A stretch of DNA of 25,675 nucleotides. It comes from Verrucomicrobia bacterium UBA1412. GTDB taxonomy: Bacteria > Verrucomicrobiota > Verrucomicrobiia > Limisphaerales > UBA1412. The notes beneath the pieces were generated by a model that saw nothing but the letters and a program-made list of their open reading frames with translations, was not told the DNA's origin and ran no database searches. The translations under genes were made by a program, and so were the position numbers. Below are positions 9,372-16,380 of the stretch, in pieces. The stretch lies in the NCBI GenBank assembly GCA_002305615.1, contig DBPU01000080.1, forward strand, positions 1 through 25,675, in the 5' to 3' direction. Each line of letters starts with the position of its first letter. The stretch's first letter is position 1.

Positions 9372-10865
9372 ATGGGAAATAGTAAATTTGTAATGGGAGT
9401 TATCGTCCTGGTTCTTGCGATATGCGGCAGCGGGTATTGGGTAAAAGCATCCCTGGATAAGTCCAAACAATCTCAGGCGCAACTCGCCAAAGAACATTCC
9501 ACCGAGCAGGCGCTTCTGGAAGCTAAGTTGGAAGAAGCCCGCGTTCGCCTATCAGCTGAGACCGCCCAAAAGGATCTTCAGAAATTGGCTCCACTGGATC
9601 CCAAGTTCCTGATACAACGCCTGATCGAGCTTGAGATGGAGAAAACGGAATCGGATAGAAACTATCGTGCTTTCTACTGTTTGCAGGGTTTGGCTGATGC
9701 GGGCACCAATGCGCTGCCGGCCATCAAAGATTTCTTCATAAGCGGAGTGGACACAGATTTGGAACTTCCTTTTTTTCGGGATCCCCATACTTTACGGCAG
9801 GAGATGGCCGCCATACTCTGCGGAATGCGCACTATGGAATCGGCGGCACTCTTGAGCCAATTGCTCCCTGTCACTCAAACGGCGACTGAGTTGGAAAACC
9901 TCTGCAAAGTTTTACTGGAGATTTCTCCGGAAACCTATCACTCTCACTGCGTCAAAGCAGCGCGGAATATGTACAGGGAGATAATTATGGACCAGGCGGA
10001 AAAAAACTCAGCTGAAAGAGCGAAATTGCGACGACAATTGGCAGATAATCCAGATGCCTCTGAAGAGCTGAGGGAAGCTTATTCAGAATCCTCCAGGAAT
10101 GCCGACAGGAGGATGAGTGATATCTACGGCATTTACAATCTTCTATTCAGAACCCTCAAAGACACTGAGTTTGCACACACTCTTATGGAGGAGGGAGCCT
10201 GGATGACTAAGAGTGGTCTTTCAGGCAAAGAAGTTGTGAATACCTCTCTTTTTTCCAGGACAAGAGAGCTTTTAGGAGAAGAGAATATTCAGTGGTACCA
10301 TGCGGCCTTTTTGCGCATGAGGGAAAACGAGAAGGCTGCGAAGAGAACTGATGACCGAATTCTACTTAATAGCCGGTCTGACTATAGCTTCTTCGAAGAT
10401 GTAGCGCTTAGTTATGCGGGTATCAACCCCATGGCCACAGATATGTACCTCACTATGCTGCGGAAGGAGAACATGCCTACGCAGCAATATCGTTATCGTT
10501 TGGTGTCAAATCTTGAGAATGTGTATGACTATTTTGCCACTGAGCCAACTCAATCGTTTGCTGGTGAGCGTAAGCAGAGCTTCATTACAGCCCGGCTGGG
10601 GCTCTTAGATACAATTGCCGCAGAAAATGCTAATGATGAGCTGATGCATGAAGTAATTAATTTGACTCGGGCAAGCTTGCAGCGTCAGTCCAACCCGGAT
10701 GCAGAGCCGGATGGAGAGTTGTCCCACAAAGTGGAGTTGGAAAATTTTTTGACAAAACAAATAGATAAAATGCGCATCCGAGAAAAATTTGAAAAGTTAC
10801 TGAGGTCAGATCAGGAGGACTTGGATGAAATGAAAAAAGATGCCCTTGAAACAAAAGAGAAATAG
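9372..10865 (+). CDS. Membrane-anchored alpha-helical protein of unknown function (paralogue 1)
   Basis: I do not recognise a named family for this 497-residue protein. Residues 7-25 form one N-terminal membrane segment or uncleaved signal anchor (VMGVIVLVLAICGSGYWV). A short coiled coil follows (about 30-70), then a helical body with HEAT-like stretches such as YCLQGLADAGTNALPAIKDF and TMESAALLSQLLP. The C-terminal end is highly charged. A purine-rich AGAAGAG lies just before the ATG and may be the ribosome binding site. The next gene starts 18 bases downstream, encodes the same layout and has corresponding motifs (QGLxDxG, a central helical block with Cys/Arg-rich helices), so the two are probably an old tandem duplication in one operon. 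A scaffold or protein-binding role at the membrane is a guess. Confidence 0.75.
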   Translation: MGNSKFVMGVIVLVLAICGSGYWVKASLDKSKQSQAQLAKEHSTEQALLEAKLEEARVRLSAETAQKDLQKLAPLDPKFLIQRLIELEMEKTESDRNYRAFYCLQGLADAGTNALPAIKDFFISGVDTDLELPFFRDPHTLRQEMAAILCGMRTMESAALLSQLLPVTQTATELENLCKVLLEISPETYHSHCVKAARNMYREIIMDQAEKNSAERAKLRRQLADNPDASEELREAYSESSRNADRRMSDIYGIYNLLFRTLKDTEFAHTLMEEGAWMTKSGLSGKEVVNTSLFSRTRELLGEENIQWYHAAFLRMRENEKAAKRTDDRILLNSRSDYSFFEDVALSYAGINPMATDMYLTMLRKENMPTQQYRYRLVSNLENVYDYFATEPTQSFAGERKQSFITARLGLLDTIAAENANDELMHEVINLTRASLQRQSNPDAEPDGELSHKVELENFLTKQIDKMRIREKFEKLLRSDQEDLDEMKKDALETKEK

Positions 10866-10883
10866 AAGAGAAAGAGTATTAAA

Positions 10884-12245
10884 GTGACCACAAAACTTAC
10901 CATCAGCATGAAAAGACTTTGTATATTTTTTGGAATCAGTGCTCTTATTGTGGCATCTGCAGCGGTCATTGTTTTTCAGATTCAGCACTCCTTCGACCGC
11001 AAGCTTGATCAGGAACGTACCGACTGGACTCTTAAGGAAGCTCTGCTGCAAGCATCTCTGAAGGATTTGGAAATGGCCATAGAAGCGGAACTCTCCAACA
11101 AGGCCAAAATGACCGTTCCCCAACTGGAGCCCTCGGCCTTAGTAGAACGCTTTAAAGACATGCAAAATTATACCAATAGCATGATCGGAGAGGAGAATGC
11201 ACCATTGCACAACCAATGGCGTGAGCAAATGCGGGAGGCTCTCTTCGTCCTTCAGGGTCTGAGGGATAATGGCGAAAAATCGCTTGATACCATTCGTGCC
11301 TATTTACGGAGTGGACACAACGTCGAATTAATACCCAACAGGATGACAGCCCCACGATTACTCAGCTTCTCAGTCGAAACTGCAACCATGATGCCCTATA
11401 GCTCTCGACTTGGGCTCATGGGGGTACTCGTTAATCTCAACAATTCCGCTTCCCTCACCCTGCTCTGCGAAACCATGCTCTCAACAAGTGATCCTGCTGA
11501 AATTTGCTATGCAGCCCAAGCTTTAATGAGAGCCAATAAAGAAGTTTTTCGCTCTGTGTGCATAAAATCGCTCAGACAGATGTTGGTGGTAAATTCAAAG
11601 GATAGCTTAATGGAATACTTCTTAACAGACGTTCTGAGCTTTTTGAAAGAAAAGTGTGGGGATGACATCTCGGACCTAGCAACGGCAATCGATATTATTG
11701 ATGATAATGGAAAACTAATGCTCATTCGTGTGATAAAAAAGCTGGATTTGGTAGGCGAATCAGCCCTCCCCAGCATCCGAGAAACCTTCAGTAGACCGGA
11801 GGTTACGCTCACGGAGCGTATGAAGATGGTATCGATTTTTGACGAGTATATTGGCATTAATTCGGATGCAAACTCGATGGTTAAACTAATGTTTGATGGT
11901 TTGGGTGACAGCGATGTTGATTTCGTGGGGAGTACCTTGGCGATAATGATTTCGGACCTAAATAGCTATGACTTCGAACAATATACACTGCTACCTGAAA
12001 TGATCCAAGGCCGTTTAAATCTTTTGAATGAACTGGAGCAATCCCATGCAGATGACCAGGCTCTCTTTAAGGAAAGTATTGGCATTTCCCGTAATATTCT
12101 AAACCAGGTTGCGACATCCGGCGTTCAACTAAGCACTGAAGAAATGTTGAAGCAGATCGACCAGTCCGGCTTCATGGATCGAGCGGCCAAAGCAATGATA
12201 GAGTTTACAAAAGACAATCCCGAAATGGTTGACGAAATGCACTAA
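10884..12245 (+). CDS. Membrane-anchored alpha-helical protein of unknown function (paralogue 2)
   Basis: This 453-residue protein follows its relative by 18 bases. The GTG start at 10884 is preceded by GAGAAAGAG at a workable distance; an ATG eight codons later (MKRLCIFF) is an alternative. There is one N-terminal membrane segment (about 12-32), a short coiled coil (EALLQASLKDLEMAIEAE, comparable to EALLEAKLEEARVRLSAE in the upstream gene), then a helical body with HEAT-like stretches (VLQGLRDNGEKSLDTIRAYL, CYAAQALMRANKEVF). Identity to the first copy is low and best seen in the N-terminal third, so the pair has diverged considerably. The same orientation and short spacing indicate one operon. 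Function unknown. Confidence 0.72.
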   Translation: MTTKLTISMKRLCIFFGISALIVASAAVIVFQIQHSFDRKLDQERTDWTLKEALLQASLKDLEMAIEAELSNKAKMTVPQLEPSALVERFKDMQNYTNSMIGEENAPLHNQWREQMREALFVLQGLRDNGEKSLDTIRAYLRSGHNVELIPNRMTAPRLLSFSVETATMMPYSSRLGLMGVLVNLNNSASLTLLCETMLSTSDPAEICYAAQALMRANKEVFRSVCIKSLRQMLVVNSKDSLMEYFLTDVLSFLKEKCGDDISDLATAIDIIDDNGKLMLIRVIKKLDLVGESALPSIRETFSRPEVTLTERMKMVSIFDEYIGINSDANSMVKLMFDGLGDSDVDFVGSTLAIMISDLNSYDFEQYTLLPEMIQGRLNLLNELEQSHADDQALFKESIGISRNILNQVATSGVQLSTEEMLKQIDQSGFMDRAAKAMIEFTKDNPEMVDEMH

Positions 12246-12425
12246 TATCTTTCGCTTATTTCTTAGGTGATTTTTATCGGTGCGTTTCTCTCTCGTTCGC
12301 ATAGATTTAGGTTTTGCGGGATGCCTGAAAAAAGGCTTTCATTCGGTTGGTTGACTATTGTACCATTATGAGGATGGTGGAAGAGGGATATTTTTAAGGC
12401 TTAACAGAAACAAAAAAGGAATCAC

Positions 12426-12659
12426 ATGGCAAACTTAGCAGATCGTTTTGAGAAGAACGCCCCGGGGCGTTACTATTGTGACAGTCAGTGCATTGATTGC
12501 GGACTGTGTCGGGAGACGTGTCCGGAGGTCTTTGTGCGTTGTGAGGCCGGAGGGCACTCCTACGTCAAGCGCCAACCACAGACCCCAGAGGAGGTGGAGT
12601 TGTGCCAGGAAGCGCTAAGCAATTGCCCCGTGTGTGCGATTGGCGACGACAGACAATAA
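12426..12659 (+). CDS. Small cysteine-rich [4Fe-4S] ferredoxin
   Basis: A 77-residue soluble electron carrier. The cluster motif CIDCGLCRETCP (Cys 22, 25, 28, 32) is followed near the C-terminus by NCPVCAIG (Cys 67, 70). In single-cluster ferredoxins Cys 22, 25, 28 and the Cys of the later CP (67) bind one [4Fe-4S] cluster. Here there are three more cysteines (18, 39, 60), nine in total; Cys 60 could pair in a disulfide as in some monocluster ferredoxins. A clear AAAGGA Shine-Dalgarno lies 6 bases before the ATG. The redox partner is not identifiable from the neighbours. The next gene starts shortly after the stop and is probably cotranscribed. Confidence 0.93.
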   Translation: MANLADRFEKNAPGRYYCDSQCIDCGLCRETCPEVFVRCEAGGHSYVKRQPQTPEEVELCQEALSNCPVCAIGDDRQ

Positions 12660-12685
12660 GAGGCCCTCTGAACAACCCAAAAACT

Positions 12686-12715
12686 CTCTTCAAATGAAAA
12701 CTCTTCAAATGAAAA
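12686..12715 (+). repeat. Perfect 15-bp tandem duplication at the start of the TPR membrane protein gene
   Basis: CTCTTCAAATGAAAA occurs twice back to back (12686-12700 and 12701-12715). Each copy carries an ATG, in the same frame, so the duplication creates two equivalent candidate start codons (12694 and 12709); a third ATG follows at 12718. Because 15 is a multiple of 3 the frame is unchanged. Confidence 0.9.
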
Positions 12716-14688
12716 AAATGCTGAATCTGTGTAGACTGAGGCTTAAGAGTGAACAGTTCTGGCTATGGGTGATGCTCCTATTACTCGTGTTGGCTCTTTA
12801 CGGGGTAGCCAGGTATCAGATTTTTGCACTCCTGGTGGGAGTGGCAGTCTTCCGTTTCTTCTGGAATCATATTATGGGGGCAGAGGATCGGATGAAGGAA
12901 GCCTTTCGGACCTTGATGTATGTGGGAGTGATTGCCCTCTTTATTTACCTGTGTGGAGTCGACCTTATTTTTGCGACATCCGACATTGCGGGAATGTTTG
13001 GCGTTTTGCTCCGGGCTATTTTGGGGATTATTCTTGCCATTTGGCTGACTCCTATTATTTGTTCAAAAGTCGGTACCTTTTTTGGACAAGCTCTTTATGG
13101 TTTTGGTGGACGGGGCGAAAAGGTTGAAAAGACTTTTTTGAGCTCTATTGCCGAGAGCTTCCGCAAAAAGGGAATGTACCAGGAAGCATTGGAAAACATT
13201 GAAAGCCAACTTCGGGATGTTCCCAATAGTTTTGAGGGCAAGCTGCTCAAGGCTGCCATTTTTGCCGATGATTTAAAGGATGTAGCCCGTGCTGAGGAAG
13301 TGGTTAATGAGATGCTCTCCCAAACGAATTTGGATCCCAAGCTGGGAGCTCTTTTATACAATCGCCTGGCCGATTGGCGGCTTATTCACCTTCGGAATTT
13401 GGAAGGGGCCAAGGAGGCTCTGCAAGCTATTGTAGATCGCTACCCGGGAAGTGAAGCGGCTTCGTTTGCCCTTCAGCGAAAAAGCCGTCTCTGTCTGCCC
13501 GATGATAAAACTCCGCAGACGAAGAAAGTCATTCGGATTGTGGAGGACTTGGGTCTTAAGAAAGGTTTCAAGGGATGGGATATGCCGCAAGTGACCTGGC
13601 AGGAAGAAGTCGCCCTCTTAGCTCAATTTCTGGAAGAGCATCCGCAGGACTGGGATGCCCGCGAAAAATTGGCCTGCATTTATTCTCGGGATTGCAAAGA
13701 TGTCCGAGCCGCGGTGGCACAGTTGGAGATGTTGTTGAAAATTCCGGAGCAGCCTAAAAAGAAAGTGGCCCAGTGGCTCAACCTGGAGGCCGATTTTTAT
13801 ATCCGGGCTCGCGATTTGAACGGGGCAAAAACGGCCCTGGAGCGGATTATCAAACTCTACCCCAATAGTGCCCCGGCTAATATGGCTCAAAACCGGATTT
13901 CTCTTCTCAAGATGGAGTTGGAGAAAGATGCGGCCTCCACTTACATAGTGCCGGAGACAGATCCCTCCTTGGCCCAATTCAACGACAAGCGAATCGCCAA
14001 AGTAGTCCGGGATACGCTTGCCAAGCGAGCACAAGTGAATCCCACGGGGCCGATCAAGGCAGAAGATTTGACTCTTTCGGGCTCGGATTCTTCGTCTCAG
14101 AAGGGGGAAGAAACAAAAGAGGCCGATACCCCCTGGGTTAAAGAATTGGAAAAACTGGATGAGCATCTCAATCAACACCCTGCTGATTGGGAGGCACGTG
14201 AAGAATTGGCAGCTCTTTATGCCTATCAGTGTGGGGAGTTGGAAGCAGCCATCGCTCAAATGGAGACTATGATCAATACTCCGGGGGAAACTCCCAGCAG
14301 AATTGCCAAGTGGCTCAATCGAGAAGCGGATTTTTTCCTTAATGCGCAAGATATTGAATCGGCCAAAGCGGCCTTGAAAAGGATTGGCACCATGCATCCC
14401 CAAAGTCCCTTTGTCCCTTTGGCTGAAAATCGAATCATGCGTCTCAGGCTGGAAATGGTACAGAAGCAACCCAAAAAGTTTGAAGTCCCAAAGTGGAGCG
14501 GCCTCGAAGCAAGCTCGGCTTATAATTTGGGCGGGGATCGGATAGTCAAAGCGGTTCGCGAAACCCGTGCCAAGCAGAATACCCAGGCAAATAAAGAACC
14601 ACCAAAGAGTAATCCCTTAAAAACCTTTGGTTCTATCAAGGTCCGTTTGGAGGGAGACGATGAGAAAACGGGAGGCCCGGCTAATTGA
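12694..14688 (+). CDS. Multi-pass membrane protein with repeated TPR-like units
   Basis: Counted from the ATG at 12694 the protein has 664 residues. Four hydrophobic segments (about 22-37, 42-58, 73-89, 100-119) precede a soluble region of TPR-like helices. One unit of roughly 105 residues occurs twice: HPQDWDAREKLACIYSRDC... at about 308-414 and HPADWEAREELAALYAYQC... at about 486-591. Each ends in LNxEADF, then AKxALxRI, and is followed by a shorter repeated tail (FNDKRIAKVVRDTLAKRAQ against GDRIVKAVRETRAKQ). A third, weaker match (LADWRLIHLRNLEGAKEALQ) lies further upstream. The soluble domain is probably a protein-binding platform; the function is unknown. Starts at 12709 and 12718 are equally possible since none has a Shine-Dalgarno; a GTG at 12634 would overlap the ferredoxin gene and is less likely. 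Confidence 0.82.
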   Translation: MKTLQMKKMLNLCRLRLKSEQFWLWVMLLLLVLALYGVARYQIFALLVGVAVFRFFWNHIMGAEDRMKEAFRTLMYVGVIALFIYLCGVDLIFATSDIAGMFGVLLRAILGIILAIWLTPIICSKVGTFFGQALYGFGGRGEKVEKTFLSSIAESFRKKGMYQEALENIESQLRDVPNSFEGKLLKAAIFADDLKDVARAEEVVNEMLSQTNLDPKLGALLYNRLADWRLIHLRNLEGAKEALQAIVDRYPGSEAASFALQRKSRLCLPDDKTPQTKKVIRIVEDLGLKKGFKGWDMPQVTWQEEVALLAQFLEEHPQDWDAREKLACIYSRDCKDVRAAVAQLEMLLKIPEQPKKKVAQWLNLEADFYIRARDLNGAKTALERIIKLYPNSAPANMAQNRISLLKMELEKDAASTYIVPETDPSLAQFNDKRIAKVVRDTLAKRAQVNPTGPIKAEDLTLSGSDSSSQKGEETKEADTPWVKELEKLDEHLNQHPADWEAREELAALYAYQCGELEAAIAQMETMINTPGETPSRIAKWLNREADFFLNAQDIESAKAALKRIGTMHPQSPFVPLAENRIMRLRLEMVQKQPKKFEVPKWSGLEASSAYNLGGDRIVKAVRETRAKQNTQANKEPPKSNPLKTFGSIKVRLEGDDEKTGGPAN

Positions 14689-14761
14689 AAAAGGCCAGTT
14701 TTGGGGGAATTTTGCAAGCAGAAAAGGCCATGCCGGAAAAAAACCTACAGGGTAGTTTCCC

Positions 14762-14790
14762 TTGCTACCGAACCGTTTTTTCGGTATACT
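14762..14790 (+). promoter_or_regulatory. Sigma70-type promoter for the sugar isomerase-like gene
   Basis: TTGCTA (14762-14767), a 17-base spacer and TATACT (14785-14790) make a near-consensus promoter. The expected start of transcription is near 14797, only about 6 bases before the ATG at 14803, so the leader is too short for a Shine-Dalgarno site. The spacer also holds an inverted repeat ACCGAA/TTCGGT overlapping both hexamer edges, which could be an operator or chance. Confidence 0.75.
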
Positions 14791-14802
14791 TACCACGTTT
14801 TT

Positions 14803-15678
14803 ATGAAACTGATTGTTAAGATTCAATGTGTCCTGGCTGCCGCGGCACTTCTCTGCTGCGCTTCTCAGGTTTCGGCGGCCGATATCCCCGAAGAATACTC
14901 TACCGGCGGGTTCTTTATCGGTTCTCAAGCTTACTCGTTCAATCGTTTTACCCTCTTTGAAGCCATCGAAAAGAATGCAATGGCCGGAGGTAAAGTGATT
15001 GAGTTTTTCCCGGGGCAGAAAATCTCCAAAGATATTGACCAGGGTGTTGGCCCGGGCATGTCTGAAGAGAATATGCAGAAGGTGAAGGATAAGCTCGCTC
15101 AACATGGCATGAAGGTAGTCAATTTTGGCGTAACCGGTGCCGGAGACGAAGCGGGGTATCGCAACATTTTTGAGTTCTGCAAGAAGATGGATATCCGCGC
15201 ATTCTCCTGTGAGCCTGCCAAAGATCATTTACCCATTCTTGACAAATTGGTCAAAGAATATGACGTAATGGTGGCAATTCATAATCACCCCCGTCGTCCC
15301 AATGACCCCAACTATTGGGTCTGGGATCCGGTCGCTGTATTCAATGCCGTCAAAGACCTGGATTCTCGCATCGGTGCAGCAGCTGATACAGGTCACTGGG
15401 TCCGCAGTGGATTGAATCCGGTTTATGGTCTGAAAGTTTTGGAAGGCCGTTTAATTAGCTCCCACATGAAAGACCTGCATGAATTTTCAGCCGGCGGCCA
15501 CGATGTCCCCTACGGTCAGGGCGTTTCCAATATTCCTGCCGTTCTGGATGAACTCAAACGCCAGGGCTTCAAAGGAAATATCTCCATTGAGTACGAATAC
15601 AACTGGGATAATTCTGTTCCCGAAATTGCTCAATGTATCGGCTTTGTCCGTGGATACGGCACCGCCAAGAAATACTAA
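14803..15678 (+). CDS. Secreted sugar phosphate isomerase/epimerase-like TIM-barrel protein
   Basis: From the ATG at 14803 the protein has 291 residues. Residues 1-25 are a signal peptide ending in SQVSA before AD. The rest matches the xylose isomerase-like / AP endonuclease 2 TIM-barrel superfamily: CEPAKDH (E137), AIHNHP (H160), DTGHW (D195, H198), SSHMKD (H221) and a final SIEYEY (E263/E265) supply the usual metal-binding acid and histidine set. Family members interconvert or cleave sugars and polyols; the substrate cannot be read from sequence, and the exported location resembles that of the Tat-exported Gfo/Idh/MocA protein in this window. The frame is open further upstream (a TTG at 14701), but the signal peptide and the promoter at 14762-14790 set the start. 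A strong terminator follows the stop. Confidence 0.9.
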   Translation: MKLIVKIQCVLAAAALLCCASQVSAADIPEEYSTGGFFIGSQAYSFNRFTLFEAIEKNAMAGGKVIEFFPGQKISKDIDQGVGPGMSEENMQKVKDKLAQHGMKVVNFGVTGAGDEAGYRNIFEFCKKMDIRAFSCEPAKDHLPILDKLVKEYDVMVAIHNHPRRPNDPNYWVWDPVAVFNAVKDLDSRIGAAADTGHWVRSGLNPVYGLKVLEGRLISSHMKDLHEFSAGGHDVPYGQGVSNIPAVLDELKRQGFKGNISIEYEYNWDNSVPEIAQCIGFVRGYGTAKKY

Positions 15679-15699
15679 AATATTAGACCCGTAGTGAAC

Positions 15700-15729
15700 A
15701 AAAAACCCCGTTATTTGACGGGGTTTTTT
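15700..15729. terminator. Bidirectional intrinsic terminator between convergent units
   Basis: A perfect 12-base stem, AAAAAACCCCGT paired with ACGGGGTTTTTT, encloses the loop TATTTG. The plus strand ends in TTTTTTATTTT and the minus strand also ends in six Ts, so the hairpin can stop transcription both after the sugar isomerase-like gene (+) and after yqgE and the division operon (-). Confidence 0.92.
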
Positions 15730-15790
15730 ATTTTGATGCGGCAGCGGTTATCCCAAAAATTAAACGGGCAAGACCCGACTTTCTCCAAAC

Positions 15791-16357
15791 CTAGTTGTCA
15801 TAAAGATTTCGGGGAGTCATCGCGAGGAAACGATATTTGCCTCCCAATTGGTACATTCGGTCTTTCCAAAGGTCAAAGGGCGGCTCTTTTTGGAATATCT
15901 CTGTAATTCTCACCGTGGAAATCAACCAGGCTTTATTCGCAATTTCTTCTTCCAGTTGTCCGGCACTCCAACCTGCATAACCTAAAAAGAAATGCACATC
16001 CTCTACCCTCTCCAGAGCATCATCCTCGAAAATATCCTCCAAAGAAGGGGTCAGATAAACGGTCGGGACAACTTCACGGAAGGAGTCTTTTTTGACCTGC
16101 GAGCGCAAAAGGCAAAAGATACTTTTCTGCATCACCGGTCCTCCCATTTTCACTGCCGAATGATGAAACACTTCCGGAATGTTCAGAACCAGCACGTCAG
16201 AAAGTTTGACACTCACCGGATGGTTCAATACCAGTCCCACGGCACCCTCTTCATCGTGTTCGCAAATATAGACTGCAGACTGGTGGAAAAAGGACCCCAT
16301 CAGCTCTCCGCTATCCAGGAGAAGCTTTCCTTTCAGTGACATAAATTTTTGACTCAT
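15791..16357 (-). CDS. yqgE: YqgE/AlgH family (UPF0301) protein
   Basis: This 188-residue protein matches the YqgE/AlgH family along its length: the N-terminal GKLLLDSGELMGSFFHQSAV and YICEH, then GAVGLVLNHP (about 37-46), GGPV in the middle, and the hallmark FLGYAGWSAGQLEEEI followed by a conserved Trp (AWL). The length is normal for the family. The biochemical function of the family is not established; AlgH was linked to alginate regulation in Pseudomonas. A clear GGAGG Shine-Dalgarno precedes the ATG by 5 bases. It sits 23 bases after the ftsZ stop in the same direction and is thus probably the last gene of the dcw operon, ahead of the shared terminator. Confidence 0.93.
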   Translation of the reverse strand: MSQKFMSLKGKLLLDSGELMGSFFHQSAVYICEHDEEGAVGLVLNHPVSVKLSDVLVLNIPEVFHHSAVKMGGPVMQKSIFCLLRSQVKKDSFREVVPTVYLTPSLEDIFEDDALERVEDVHFFLGYAGWSAGQLEEEIANKAWLISTVRITEIFQKEPPFDLWKDRMYQLGGKYRFLAMTPRNLYDN

Positions 16358-16380
16358 CGCAGCCTCCGGCTTGTTTCAGT

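Noticed and set aside
12323..12336. GCCT/AGGC hairpin followed by TTT as a terminator for the tandem paralogues
   Set aside because: The stem is only 4 bases and the T-run only 3, too weak to support a terminator call.
13618..14469. 283-codon minus-strand frame
   Set aside because: It lies opposite the well-supported TPR membrane protein, has no recognisable domain, and its composition reflects the antisense of a repeated gene.
14701..14802. TTG at 14701 as start of the sugar isomerase-like protein
   Set aside because: It would place 34 extra residues before a clear signal peptide and lies upstream of the strong promoter.
14617..15228. 203-codon minus-strand frame
   Set aside because: It spans the promoter and opposes two real genes; no recognisable domain.
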